A stretch of DNA of 64,000 bases from Dermacentor variabilis (GCF_050947875.1 NC_134568.1:264348815-264412814); one strand, 5' to 3'. Shown: positions 35,515-47,550, numbered from the stretch's first letter. A program made the numbers and translations. Notes: generated by a model not told the origin, from the sequence alone.

Positions 35515-35935
35515 TATTTTAAATTCAGGACCAATGTCCTCTCACCAAACTAAATCAGGATATGTTTCATTGTAACATACTTTATTACAATATTGGCACC
35601 ATCTGCCACAACAATGTTGAGCTAAGGAAAAGGTGTTTTATTAATTGGTCCACAAGGTTACCTTTATAAACTTCACATGATAATGCATGACCACATATTT
35701 TCCGAAGAGCCCCAAGTTAGCAAATAATCTGCTAAGTCATTCCCAATGCTCCCTTTGTGCTTTCATGCATCCTTTATAATGTGCAGTGTAATGGCAAACT
35801 TTCTACTGTTCCGATTACCAGGATGTCAAAATTGTTTGATGTACAAATAGTCGATTTCGAATCGAATATTGAACGTTCGAATAATTCGATTCGCGAATCC
35901 AATATCTAAAATTCGATTTTTCGAACATAAGTACC

Positions 35936-36740
35936 TTAGGTGAATGACTTGGCCATGCAGGTCGGTGCCCTGATGCGTGCAGCATTCCTACGGTGCACTA
36001 TCTTTATTGGTATAAGGTTTGCCCAGGTCGTCCAGACCGATTGAAATGATTTAACGCTACGCGAACAGAGGGCACAACAAAAGCAGCGCGGGTGGAAAGC
36101 ACGGAAGCATGTGTGAAGATCGGGCCAATTAGTCACCGGAAGGCACGCTGATCGCATTGAATACACAAGCTTCATAGATTCGCACAGTTTGGTGCTTTCC
36201 ACCTACATGCGAGCACACAGACGAACTTGGCACGCATGCTTGCTGTAGTTGCCAGCTGGACGACCACGGATCCAAACGCCACTTCAACAGCCATGAATCT
36301 AACTCGTATGTGTTATCTCATGACTGATCCCTGATAAGCCACCCGTAAGAAGATATTAGCAATGAGCTTTCCATGACGGTTTGCGGCCCACTGTCATATC
36401 GGCCGGCAGCAAATTTTCGTCCTGACCACACCATTTCGCCACACTGTCTAGCTCGTTAGGACTAATGGGAGCTTCTGCGTCGTCGGGTGTCGGCGAGTAA
36501 AGTTAAGCTACCGAATGAACGCAGATCTATTTACAGTGGTCGCATGATCCTTAGAAAGCCAACAAACTGCCTCGCCAATGAACGCAAGTGCATAAGATGA
36601 CTGTCAATGTTCACGGCTGCCCTCTTTGAAAAATACCGTACGGTGGGCCCTCATTCCAAACGCCGTTCGTAGGCATACAACGCTCGATTTTTCATAGCTT
36701 CGAGCTTTGAATGCTAGCTTTGGATTTATGTAGCTGGCTC
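35936..36740. other. Intronic segment, nothing recognised
   Basis: Moderate CpG content and short open frames only. It lies between the hAT-like relic and the gypsy element and could be part of another, unrecognised repeat. Confidence 0.3.
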
Positions 36741-36748
36741 GAAAATAT

Positions 36749-37041
36749 TGTTATGGAGCGATCCACATGTGGATGAATGCAAGGCTTGGCAGAGCGATAA
36801 AGAAGACGATGAGGACACTTGCACGTGGGCCGGATAAGACATCTTCTCTTGCCCTAGCTTTCCTTGCAGATACGGTGGAAACATATCCTTCGCCTACATC
36901 TCGCCTCTGCGCTTGTCCAGCAAGTTTGTTGAGCAGCCATGGTCAGTGGAGCCCTGGAATGCGGACACCACCCACTTGACCTCAAGAGCAACAACCTCGA
37001 TGGTTGAAATAAATGTTTCTCTCTCTCTCGCCTCCGTCACA
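36749..37041 (+). repeat. 5' LTR, about 293 bp
   Basis: TGTTATGGAGCGATCC... to CTCCGTCACA. Contains AATAAATG at about 37,009 and a CT run. The first ~165 bp match the 3' LTR. Confidence 0.75.
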
Positions 37042-37066
37042 CTGTAGTGGATGTGCGGGGTACATC

Positions 37067-37744
37067 ATGTCTCGCAACGGAACTCCCCAGCGGTCGTCGT
37101 TTTGGGCATCTGACTGCAATGGCAGAAGACGCGGAGCTTACATCAGTGCCTGCCACTTCAACGGTCATGCTGGTGTAACTCTGGGATCATGGCACGTTCT
37201 GCGGTTCCAGTGAAGTGAATGTTGAAGACTAGCTGGCAGAGTATGAACGCGCGAGTGCTAATCGATGGGGCCCTACCCTATGCTGGCAAATATTATATTC
37301 TATCTTAAAGGCACTGCGAAAGTATGGCTCGATAACCACGAAGCTGAGATCGGGAGCTGGGACATCTGCAAAGAAAAACTACGAGACTTGTTAGGGAAGC
37401 CCGCTGGCTGAAAGATCGCACCAAAAAAGATTCTCATGTTACGTGTGCAGATGTCTACAAAACCCAACGTCTTGTACTACATCTTGTGCATAGAAGATGT
37501 GTTATTGCTATGCCGAAAGGCCAATGCCAAGATGACGGAGGATGACAAGGTTGGGCATATCTTGAAAGGGATCGCCAATGATGCCTTCAACCTTTTAATG
37601 TGCAAAAATTTCTCTACGGTCGACGCTATTATAAAGGAGTGCCGGCGCTCTGAGCAGGCTAAAAGCCGGCACAATGGCCACGCGTTTTTCCGGCTTCCCA
37701 ATACGGTGGCAACGTCCTCTTGCGAAGACCATTTGGCAGCATAG
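37067..37744 (+). pseudogene. Ty3/gypsy gag remnant
   Basis: The ATG at 37,067 (MSRNGTPQRS) starts the region. Across frame changes a tryptophan/tyrosine motif near 37,220 (LAEYERASAN) parallels the gag fragment at 2.4 kb. From 37,436 an open stretch contains YILCIEDVLLLCRKANAKM and DKVGHILKGIANDAF, typical of the capsid part of invertebrate gypsy gag. No intact zinc knuckle was seen after about 37,680. Non-functional. Confidence 0.65.
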
Positions 37745-38249
37745 CCGTCAGTTCCACCAGATCAGCTGACACGGATAGTGCGCCGTAAACTTGAGGTCAT
37801 GACCCCTGCCCCAGTTCACGCCGATGACTCAAGCTCGATTATGACTCCCCATGTCCAAGCCATTGCATGGCAGGAGCTTGCCAACATGGGCAGTCACTCT
37901 CTTTGCACCATAGCCAGCCCAACACAAACTTTATGGCATGTGACCCTATCCTATCGAGAGCAGCGATTTCCTATACAATATCACGACCCTGCTGTGTGGA
38001 GAACCTCTGACAATCGACCGATACGCTTTCTCACCTTATCGGCTACATCGGCCGTTACTGCATCACCCAGTGGCCCTCGCTGCCTTGAACGCCGTCAACC
38101 CCTTACCGCCATCCAGACAGCAACCGCTTCCCACCTTCAATCCACTCGTATTTCCCCAACACCGATGGTCCCACAAGGATATAGTCACTCGCTGTCACCG
38201 CGTGCTCACCAACACCACAAATCCTCCTCTAACGCTGCCGACGAGACGA

Positions 38250-38600
38250 AGCCTGTGAGACGGTGATGTTGATGGCATCGCTATTTCAGAGCTCATTGAC
38301 AGCGGGGTGCACATCTCTGTAACGAGTGCAGGTCTCCGTCGTCGCCTTCATAAAGTGATCATGCCTTCCGCCTCCCGCATGCTTCACGCCGCTGATGGAG
38401 GGACTCCTGCCATTCTTGGGATGTCCACTGCCCGCGTCTGCATTGCTGGTCATCCCACTCCAGTCCAATTTACCATCATTGAGACATGCCCACGTAATCT
38501 GATCCTTGGCTTAGATTTTTTGTCCAGCCATTCTGCCCTCATTGATTGTGTGACTGGTGCTCGTCAGCTTGAGCTGCCCCACATTCTCGATATTCCACCC
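38250..38600 (+). pseudogene. Ty3/gypsy aspartic protease remnant
   Basis: The active-site triad region reads LIDSGVHISV (canonical D-S/T-G). About 75 residues on, the LILGLDFLSSHSA stretch corresponds to the flap-distal ILG.D motif of retropepsins. The frame is open for about 125 codons (38,307-38,684), but upstream gag-pol continuity is broken. Confidence 0.65.
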
Positions 38601-39099
38601 GGCATACCACCATCGTTATGCTCTTGCCATCCCGTTTACTTGCCGTCTCAAGCTGCTACATGTTACTTTGACGTCTTCACATGATATTCCCAATGCCAAC
38701 TACGTCTTATCTCCGATTATCAGTGTTCTTTTAGGCCACGATGTCGCCCTTGCTCACACTATTTCCACTGATGACAACACAGAGGTCATTCCCTTTCTCA
38801 ATGTCAGGTGTTGACTAAGGTTATTCCACAAGGCTTGTTGCTGGCCACCATTTCCGCACTTGATCCCTGCAAGATTGCCGCTTTGGATGCAGATGTTTCA
38901 CAGCCTTCTTGCTCTGTCAACTTCACTCCTTCGTCGCTCGACGACATTAACAAGATGATTGCTCCCAAGCTGATCCAGGCGCAAGCTTGACATCTCTACC
39001 GCGTCCTGGCATTCTATCGCGACATCTCTGATTTTGATGGCTGCCCTATAGCCCAAACATCTGTCGTGACTCATCAAATAAACACTAGTGACGCCAACC

Positions 39100-39830
39100 C
39101 TATACACCGGCATCCATATAGCGTATTCCATTACGAATGTCAAGTCATCCAGAACGAGGTTGACAAAATTGTATGTAAAAGAGATCATCAAACCTTTGTC
39201 TAGCCCATCGGTTTCCCCTGTCATTTTCATGAAAAAAGAGGATGGCAGCTGGCATTTCTGTGTTGATTATCGGAATTTGAACAAAGTAACTCATAAAGAC
39301 ATCTACCTCTTGCCTCACATTGATGACGCCCTCGACTACCTTTATAGAGTCCAATATTTTTCGACCTTCGGTCTGGCTATTGAAAGATTTCAGTTGATCC
39401 TATGCACCACGAAAAAACTGCCTTTATTATGCCAGATGGCCTGTACCAATTTATGGTCATGCCGTTCGGACTGTATAATGCCCCAGAAACTTTCGAACGT
39501 ATGGTGGATTCTCTGCTTCGGGGACATAATTGGTCCATCTGTTTAAGCTATTTAGACAATGTCATTGTCTGCTCGCCTATGTTTGACAGCCACCTCACCC
39601 GTTTATCAGCCGTTCTTGCCGTCTTCCATCGAGCCAATCTTCAGCTGAACTCTGCCAAGTGTCGTTTCGGGCGACGCCAGATGACTATGCTTGGTAACCT
39701 GGTCAGTGCTGCCGGTGTTCAACCAGACTCTCAACAAGGTGCAAGCAGTGCAACAATTTCCCGAGCCGTGCTCAGCCAAAGACGCCTGGAGTTTTGTAGG
39801 ATTACTTTCCTACTTTCATCGCTTTGTCTG
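39100..39830 (+). pseudogene. Ty3/gypsy reverse transcriptase remnant
   Basis: RT blocks appear in order but in two frames: SPVIFMKKEDGSWHFCVDYR in one, then, after a frameshift near 39,400, QFMVMPFGLYNAPETFERM and the catalytic box SYLDNVIV. The normal Y-x-D-D has become Y-L-D-N, removing a metal-binding aspartate. The SAKCRFG motif follows at about 39,650. Inactive. Confidence 0.8.
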
Positions 39831-39849
39831 GAATTTCACAGACAACGCC

Positions 39850-40470
39850 TGCATTATTACTGAACTCTTGAAGCAGGTTCCTTTCGTGTGTGGACCTGAA
39901 CAAGCAGGTTTGTTTTCTGCCCTCCTCCACCTGCTAACTACACCACTAATACTATACTGGCCCATTTCAACCCCTCATCGCCTAAAGAACTTCCCACCGA
40001 TGCCACTGGTCATGGAATTGGGGCTGTCCTTGGCCAAAAACAGCACGGCAAGGAACATGTCATCGCCTATGCCAGTTGATTTCTTTCATCATTCAAACGG
40101 AACTTTTCCATCACTTAATACGAGTGCCTGGCTTTGTTTAGTATGGGCTGTCAGTGAATTTAGACCTTACTTGCTAGGCCAAACGTTTTCTGATTACTGA
40201 CCATGATGCCCTCTGCTGGATCTCGTCGCTCAAGGATCCGTTCAGAAGTCTCGGCTGCTGGGCACTACAGCTCCAAGAATACTTGTTTATTGTGCACTAC
40301 AAGCCTGGAAAATTGCACCAAGATGCAGATTGCTTGTCAAGCCACCCTGTCGATGCTCCCGACCTTACTGACCCTGATTCAGACGCCTGCGCACTGTCCA
40401 TCCTTGCTTCGGATGATATCCCCACTGAGTAGTGACGAGACACATCTTTACGGCTCACCATCAACTGTCT
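39850..40470 (+). pseudogene. Ty3/gypsy RNase H-like remnant
   Basis: The stretch after RT holds GPEQAGLFSALLHLLTTPLI and, after further frame changes, LKDPFRSLGCWALQLQEYLF and VHYKPGKLHQDADCLS. These correspond to the end of RT/RNase H in gypsy pol. Stops separate the pieces. Confidence 0.55.
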
Positions 40471-40549
40471 AACCTCTATATCACCAGACCATTCTGTTCG
40501 CCTGTTTGAACAACACGACAATGTTCTGTATCATCGTTATCTCAGCTCA

Positions 40550-41302
40550 GAAGGCCCAGAGCTGCTGCTTGTCCTACCTCGCCATTTACGCTCCAGCGTT
40601 CTTCACCAGCTTCACGACGCATCAACTGCCGGTCATGTAGGTGTCTCGCATACTTACGACAGCATCCGGCATTGGTGCTGACGTAAACAAGCTACGACAT
40701 GAATGCTTGTGAACGCTGCCAGTGCCGCAGGCGCCCTTCAGCACTGCCTGCAGACCTATTGATATACCTGCAGAGTCATTCTTCCACGCCAGCTTTGACC
40801 TTCTATAGGCACTTTCCCTACGTCCACCTCAGGAAATAAATGGGTTGCGGTCGCGACAGACTAGGCCACGCGCTTCGCAATCACCAGGGCATTGCCAACA
40901 AGCTGTTCTACAGACATCGCTGACTTTCTCCTCTACGACGTAATTCTCCATCATGGTGACCCTCGGCAGCTCCTCACCGACTGCAAGAGGTACTTCCTCT
41001 CAAGAGTGGTAAATGACATCCTTCATGCCTGCTCTACTGAACATAAGCTCACCACCGCTTATCATCCACAAACGAATGGATTGACCAAGCGCCTGAACCA
41101 AACACTAACTGAGATGCTGGCCATGTATGCTTCACCTGATCACCGTGACTGGGACAGCACACTACTATTTGTTACCTTCGTGTACAATTCGTCACGGCAT
41201 GACACCGCTGAATATTCACTATTTCATTTGCTGTTTGGCCGATATCCTGCATTGCCATTCGAGACTCTCCTTCCGTTAGCTCCTCACTTGCCTACTGAAT
41301 AG
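40550..41302 (+). pseudogene. Ty3/gypsy integrase remnant
   Basis: A CERCQCRRRPSA segment near 40,708 is the second half of the HHCC zinc domain. From 40,892 a 136-codon open stretch includes LLTDCKRYFLS (second catalytic Asp) and AYHPQTNGLTKRLNQTL, where the third catalytic acid Glu is replaced by Lys. The core is interrupted by stops around 40,800-40,870. Inactive. Confidence 0.75.
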
Positions 41303-41546
41303 GCCAGTAGCATCATTGCTCGAGCCCGTGCAGCTTGTCAACTTGTCCACAACCAACCCTGTGCTTCGAATGAATCCCAAAAGTCCAATTTCGACAGCCG
41401 ACACAGAAGTGAGCACTTTACAATTGGCTCTCTGGTCCTCTTATGGTCACCATGCCACCGCGTTGGCCTATCAGAGAAGCTCCTCTAGCGTCACACAGGG
41501 CCCTACAAGGTGCTGCCAGGACGGCACTTGTGCTGCTGGAGGGTGA

Positions 41547-41712
41547 TGTTGCAGAGCGATCTGAACATGGATGAATGCTAGGCTTTGCAGGGCAATGAAG
41601 ACGAAGATGAGGATGCTTGCACGTGGGCCTTATCAGATATCTTCTATTGCCCTAGCTTTCTTTGTAAATATTCTGGAAATATAGCCTTCACGTACATCTC
41701 ACCTGCGCCACA
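41547..41712 (+). repeat. 3' LTR, 166 bp (internally deleted)
   Basis: TGTTGCAGAGCGATC... to GCGCCACA. It aligns with the 5' LTR to CATCTC(A/G)CCT and then only at the final CACA, so about 125 bp including the poly(A) signal region is absent. The two LTRs differ at many sites, indicating an old insertion. Confidence 0.75.
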
Positions 41713-41802
41713 ATATCATGTGACAGCGCGCTAACCCCTGACTAGATGCGCTTACACAGATGCCAGATGGATATGGATGACGCCAACAGCCAAAAAAAGA
41801 GG

Positions 41803-41820
41803 GGGGGGGGGGGGGGGGGA
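41803..41820. repeat. G-run
   Basis: AGAGGGGGGGGGG-type homopurine run of about 18 bp just after the gypsy element. Confidence 0.85.
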
Positions 41821-42379
41821 CATTGCGCAATCTTGCTGTGGGCCTTCCGATTTGAGAACTCTTTGCTGCTGGCACCGATGACCGCGCGGAGCGCTACTGA
41901 GCAACGTGATGCGCATTCCCCCCTTTTGTCTGCCATGCAGACACCTTGGCCTTAACAAGCTTACGATAACTGACAGAAACCACCTGCCATGAAGATGTAA
42001 CAACCCTCCTGTTTTCTGCAATAAAACTGGAAAGCAATACTTTCTAAGCAACAGAAGATTGCCATTAAGCACATTATGGCCCACTATTAAACTGAAAACC
42101 CCATTGGTATATAAGGCATCTTTGCTATTTCTTGACCTTCAGAGGGAAAAAAGCACTCAATTCTATTTGACAGACATTATATCGCTAAAAAAAATTTTGA
42201 GACCTTTGTATACGAACTGAGTTGTTACCAGTGCTGGCATGCTAATTTGTTGTTCCCTGTAATAAGAGTAGAGCATACTATGCACCTTGACTCGTAGATA
42301 CCCGAGTTACTGACAGCTAGCAAGATTCTTGTTAAGTAATGTGATTAGCAACCCGAGCACGTGCAGCACTGTGTTTCTT

Positions 42380-42628
42380 GCACAAAATTTGGAAGCATAA
42401 ACATTTGTGCTAAATTTCCTGATATTCAACTGGATATTCGGCTTTTTGTCTTGATTTCATTAAACATTCGATTCGAAATCTACTTTGTGTTCGCACACCT
42501 CGAATGAATGGTAACAAAACTGTACATTATTTGCAAACTATCTGAAAAATATTCCTTATTCGATTCACTTTTAACACGATTTCATTCTATTTGATTTCGT
42601 GTTAAAAAATGCTGTTCACATACCCCTA
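42380..42628. mobile_element. Ends of TTCG-rich hAT-like copies
   Basis: GTTCGCACACCTCGAA at about 42,488 is a reversed copy of the 32,836 terminus, and GTTCACATACCCCTAG at 42,613-42,628 matches the other terminus. This suggests abutting or rearranged fragments of the same family. Confidence 0.45.
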
Positions 42629-42835
42629 GACATCACTAAAAGCATATTTTAATATGTCAACTATAAAATGACCTTTCCAGAGTAACGTTAAGGCATGTAC
42701 AATAATAAAAAAAAGGGGGATGAAAAACCACCAAAGCAATGTTCATATTCAGAAGGAAAGGAAGTTATATTCTTAATTATCTCTTCTGAAAAAAGATATC
42801 CTGGTTCGTGAAATGTTCTGTGCTTCCATACTTAC

Positions 42836-43024
42836 CTGCTTCACCATTAAGTTTGCCACTTCAGGGTCCAATGAAGGGAAATCTGGTGGCATCTGTGTGG
42901 CAAATGGTGAGTGTGACAACTGAAGGAGAGTGTCTCGCGAGTAGCTCTTGCACTTTGACACCACGTCAATTGGTGCATCAGAAACATCTGACGAAGCAGA
43001 GGAAGGCACTTGAGGACGGTCAGC
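42836..43024 (-). CDS. Exon with YSRDTLL eIF4E-binding-type motif
   Basis: 189 nt (63 codons) between acceptor TTTGTCTTCAG and donor CAG|GTAAGT, phase 0 on both sides. Residues 1-21 are Ser/Asp-rich. Residues 24-32 read KCKSYSRDT, followed by LLQLSHSP and MPPDFPSLDPEVA. Y-S-R-D-T-L-L is an exact Y-x4-L-hydrophobic motif, the short helix by which eIF4G, 4E-BPs and other proteins dock on the dorsal face of eIF4E (family knowledge). The 'YSRD.LL.LS...PDF' spacing resembles C8orf88-type proteins (memory). Function as a translational regulator is inferred from the motif alone. Confidence 0.75.
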
Positions 43025-43090
43025 CTGAAGACAAACCAATCGCAAACAAAAGTGAAATCACTAGCATAACTATGCACGTGTTCCACCTAC

Positions 43091-43176
43091 CTTGGCAGAA
43101 AACTCTGGTGAGCTCCCAGATCGCTTGAACTGCTTTGTCTGCCCAAGCACCTCAGCAACACTCGACGTTCTGGTGA
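43091..43176 (-). CDS. Exon: TSSVAEVLGQTKQFKRSGSS segment
   Basis: 86 nt between acceptor TGGTTTGCAG and donor AAG|GTAGGT. Enters phase 1, leaves phase 0. The frame in use reads TRTSSVAEVLGQTKQFKRSG followed by SSPEFSAK. A second frame is also open, but only this one is in phase with both neighbours. It is separated from the next exon by an intron of only 66 bp. Confidence 0.7.
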
Positions 43177-43179
43177 CTG

Positions 43180-46100
43180 CAAACCATGCATGCATAGATT
43201 AGCATGCAATATAATATTTGAAATACTTTGTCAATGTATGGCCAAGTTAAACACACATGCTTTTGCTGACTGCTTCATTGCCACTGCTGCGCAGTTCCAG
43301 CAAATGTTTTCATTCTCATGTATCAAGATGAGTGAAGTGAAATGCGTAAAATTGGATGCCTTTTTACAGACGTCTGCAGATAAAATTTCTAAATGCAATA
43401 AAACCAGCAACTGCTGCCCGAGTCATCAGTGATAATGCACAAAGGAAAAAAAAAAGTTTCTGAACATGCATACAACAGGAAAAGTTATTCAAAATTATAA
43501 TTTGTGGCAAATACTATACAAATTCTGATGCCCTGCCACTGCTACAAATATTCACCAGCAAAAGTGACAACATATATCGAATATGCCATTTTTATTAATT
43601 AGAGATGGGTGCATGTGTGGCTAGGACACCCTGTGCATGTGTGATGCTGATAATGCACATGTAAATGCACATATGCATGCACGCACACACACAGAAACAT
43701 GGTCTGTAAGTGCATATTGGGAAAATTTATGTCCCCTGCTTCTTTCTAACATGGACGGACAACTGATTTTCAAGCACTCCCATTTTCTTGGCACAATGGA
43801 AAGCCTAGTATCTGAAGTATCTATACTTGCAGCCAACGCCTGGAAAGTTAAAAAACATAATTTCTATCAGCAAAATTTCTTCTCTTGCTGTATACAGGTG
43901 CAGGCAACAGTGATAAATGATATCAACGGCAAAAGAAACTGAGTAATTTGAAACATGCACAGGTTTGGTGCTAGAATAGCTCTTCTATCAAATGCTGTGA
44001 TTACGGCCTTAAAAACAAATGCAACAACTTTGTAATAATGTGAAGATGTTATGGACGTTTTTCTGCTTCGCGAAATTCCCTGTGGTAAGAAAATGGGTCC
44101 GACCAATGGACGACCGTGAAGCTGCGTGATATCAGCGCAGATTGAGGCATGGCCAACTCCTCATAGGCGGGTCGGCCATGTACCGGTTGGGTGTGCACCA
44201 CTGCTCGCGACGAGACAAACATTGCTTATAGCTTATAAATTACCGCAGTGGCACGATTCTACTGCGCCACCGATAGTAACGCGCAGTTATGTTACTGCCA
44301 AAATATTCCCAAAAATGGTGCTGTTTCTAATGTGCACATCAAAACCCGAGTCGGCATATACCGGTGTGAAACTATTTTATGGAATATGCAAAGACACACA
44401 GACAAACATGCAGCTGAACCTTAGCGGCTAGTCACTATCGGAGTTCGACGACACCTCCTTTTCGTTGTTTACCGACCACAGAAGGTCATCTTCAGTCCGA
44501 TTTAATGCATTAAAAATGCCACACTTCTTAAAGGCTCGAGCAGCCATCGTCTGCAGGAGGGAATTCCACGCATTATGAACCCATCTTGCGATGTCTCCGA
44601 GCGTCACTTTCTTCAGACGACCCGTCCGATGGTAGTGTGGCTAGCTAGCTTGCATTGAGCTTTTTTTTTTTTTTCTAGCAAGTATCGGTTTCGTTTTTGA
44701 TTTCGAGTACAATTAGTTACGCTTGCAAATTTGAACACACCTTTTTTCAAAAAAGATGCATGTTAGATTGTGCAAATAAGGTAAGTTGGAATTAAGTGAG
44801 GTGCGAAGTGGATCTTTTCTGACAAGTGACACCCACTCAACCCTTCAGCATGAACGTGAGCTACCAATACAAGTTCAACTTGGAACTAGCCTCTGGCTGC
44901 CGCGGTACACTGCGATACAGTTCGTCGCCTATAGCACCACGGAAATCCACCTATCGTCATTTCTTTTGCGAAATTATGACGAAGAGAAAGTTAAGCGATT
45001 TCAAGTGCATGCATTTTGTGAGTGTCTGCTTTTGTTTTTCAAGCGCCGTCGGTTACAAAGACAGTCTGCGGGCAAAAGCGTATCACCGCTGCCAGCGAAA
45101 GAAACAGCACCATCAACATGTCTTGCATGCAAAATGCTAACTGCTAAAATAAAGTGTCATCGAAATTATGTCTATCACAAAATGTGACAACTACTGCCAA
45201 ACACTGCGTATGTAGGGGAGCTACAATACAAGGCAAATTCAACTCGGAATCAACATTCTGCTGGTGCACTGCAAACACAGCATTGCTGCCCAAGTGCCAC
45301 AGATATCAGCCTACATTCTACAGTGATGTCCCAATAATTCAAGATCACTTAATTTGAACTGACAGATAATTTGAACTGCTCTATTGGTTCCAGTAAAGTT
45401 CTATCTAGCATTTGAATAGAAAAAAAACTCCCACACATTCTATGTCTACGCTTCTACGCCCATGGACTGCTTTTTGGACAAACCCGAGCCAAAGGCAAAG
45501 CTTCAATGTGTCGCTAGCTAATGTAATGCTGCGTGCTGTAAAGACACATAGGGAGCCGAGTTAAGGCGAGAAGGTTAAGCATTGTCAGAAGTAAGCATTT
45601 TATGATTGGCAGCGGTTGACATGTCATCTACTGTGGCTTCAAAGCGAGCGGCACCGTCAGCACCGAGTTGATCGAGTCGACTGAAGCGAGTGGCGATGAT
45701 CCCAGAAACTCTGTCAGCTGGCCTGCAGACCTGCAGACGCCCAGCATGCCATTGCGGTACAGTCGGTGCAGTACAGGGGCCTGGTTTTGTAGTACACGTA
45801 GTGTGAAGCATGCGAGGCAGCGACGCTCCACCAATAAATGGCTCCATTTCTTTGTATACAGGCAGCACCACTTTTCAATAAAACTATTTGCAGATTACAA
45901 ATATAAAAATAAATACACATAATTTACAATTAGGAAATAAATATTTCTGTGAATTTATAAACATAGCACTTGAAATGAACAGAAGCCTGTATATTTGTTT
46001 AGAATTGGATGCGGTTTTCAAGTGTTTAATTACAAGTTTCACCAAAAAGTTGCCCCGCGTCATTTTTGCTCGAGTTTAAATGCAGATTTAAAAACATAAT

Positions 46101-47315
46101 TCCTTACTTCAGGGATAAATGTATGTTTGTTCATATCATAATGTGTTTCCATCGGCACAATAATTTCAAGACACATTCCGGGTGGTTGTCAGTCTCTTTA
46201 TCGTGATGGAATAATTGTGTCATCATAAAGGTCGTGTTAGTCGAGAGGTTAAGCATAAAACTACGAAAACTTATATGGCCTGTTGATGGGCTTTCAAATG
46301 GTATTTCTCATTGTTGATAGACACTGAACCAATTAAAATAAGTATCGCGAAGTAATATTAATATTTTTTTTGTTTTTTGTTTACACATACTGCAGGCCAA
46401 TGTTTTGTCCCAAGCAGAAGGGGTTATAAACCAAATGACAAGCATGTAACGATGTATGACACACATATGACATGACAGTTGTCACACATTGCTTCTAATC
46501 AGGGGTGCAGTGTAATAAATCAAGGTTATTTATCTTGTGTGCATTTCACAGTTGCTTAATGCATATACAATATTTTGATCACTCTTTCTCTTTTGGTCAC
46601 TAAATTGCACTTCCAGGAGTTAACGCACATCATAACCCCTAACAATCAGTTATGTACAACAAGGCTGTATGACCGTTTTATTTGCACCAAATAGTGTATG
46701 TTCATACCTTTGCTCTTTATGAAATTTCTGCAGTAAATTTCAACAAAATTCAATTCATGTGGTGGAAAAATAAAAGCTTAAAGCGAAGCTTTTTAAGCAA
46801 CATCAATTTGTATAAGTACAAAATGTTCAAATGCAATAATGCAGCAAGAATGCAAACAGGATGCCTCTCGTGGAAGCAGCAGCAAGCCCCTGCAACTTCA
46901 TACAGTTTGACACAGCTTCTAACTTCGGACCTAAAAAATTGTTTCACCATTTCTTCTGACATACCAAAAAAGGGCCACAGCTAAAATCAGCTGCCAATGA
47001 AATTGTAAATATAAGAACTATAAATGCATTTGCCTATGGCTACAGCCTTCCCAAACTTGAGTAACTGCACATCCTGCAGGGCTCACAGGGGCCAAACCAT
47101 TTTCCCTCCACCCTACAAGAGGGTGCACCACTAAACCTCTTACCAATCATCATCTTGCTTCATTTCATGCATTTCTTTAAGGGCTTAGAAAAACGAAACA
47201 AGTTTAGTGGCTTCGATTTCATTACTTCAATTACTGCAAATAGCAGTCTGAAACTCCCGGTAACAACGAAGGTTATACAAGCTGAGCCACCTGTCTGCAT
47301 GTGAAAATCACTCAG
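43180..47315. other. Intron sequence, no gene established
   Basis: Mostly AT-rich. 44,100-45,900 is richer in CpG with several mid-length open frames on both strands (for example 44,786-45,187 plus, 45,575-45,871 minus). None shows a domain I recognise. A CAGTGATGTCCCAATAATTC end preceded by TA at 45,319 resembles a Tigger-type terminus, but no partner end was found. A dispersed-repeat copy lies at 46,380. Confidence 0.35.
46380..46445 (+). repeat. Dispersed repeat (copy 2 of 2)
   Basis: GTTTACACATACTGCAGGCC through GTCCCAAGCAGAAGGGGTTA and AAATGACAAG; see 22,515-22,585. Confidence 0.7.
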
Positions 47316-47317
47316 AC

Positions 47318-47550
47318 CCACTGAGATAGCTTAGTGGCTATGGCGTTGTACTGCTCAACTAGAGGTCGCGGCTGCAATCCCAACAGTAGTGGTCACATTT
47401 AGACGGAGGCAAAATGCAAAAATGTTTCTGTACTTTAAGATGCACATTAAAGAACCCCCAGTGGTCAAAATTAGTCAGGAATCTGGAGTGCCAGACCACA
47501 GCATACCTCCGTCAGATTGTGGTTTAAGTAGGTAAGACACTAGAATTTAA
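47318..47550 (+). mobile_element. tRNA-derived SINE (plus orientation)
   Basis: A-box-like TAGCTTAGTGGCTATGG and degenerate B box GGCTGCAATCCC, then a SINE body with GGAGGCAAAATGCAAAAATG, CACATTAAAGAACCCCCAG and GTGGTCAAAATT. The same family in reverse is at 56,035-56,275. This body is characteristic of tick SINEs as I remember them. Confidence 0.8.

Larger units (their letters stand above)
34133..35930 (+). mobile_element. Second, damaged copy of the TTCGAATA hAT-like family, interrupted
   Basis: The sequence resumes the pattern of the 32,836 copy: GAATAGTGAATTGAATATTG, CTTTCGAATACTTTG, later AATGCTCCCTTTGTGCTTTC and ACCAGGATGT, as in the first copy. Terminal TIRs are not preserved. A Tigger element (34,415-35,514) sits inside it. 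Boundaries are approximate. Confidence 0.45.
36749..41712 (+). mobile_element. Degenerate Ty3/gypsy LTR retrotransposon, about 5 kb
   Basis: Bounded by LTRs starting TGTT and flanked by a 4-bp duplication ATAT (36,745-36,748 and 41,713-41,716). The order gag, protease, reverse transcriptase, RNase H, integrase is that of Ty3/gypsy. Every coding region carries stops and frameshifts, and key catalytic residues are changed. A polypurine-like CTGCTGGAGGGTGA precedes the 3' LTR. It lies in the last intron of the minus-strand gene, in the opposite orientation. Confidence 0.9.

Noticed and set aside
44786..45187. 133-codon plus-strand open frame
   Set aside because: Two overlapping frames are both open, no domain is recognised and there is no splice or poly(A) context. 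Possibly transposon-derived but unsupported.
45575..45871. 98-codon minus-strand open frame
   Set aside because: Reads like a protein but matches nothing I can name, and the opposite strand is equally open in this GC-richer patch.
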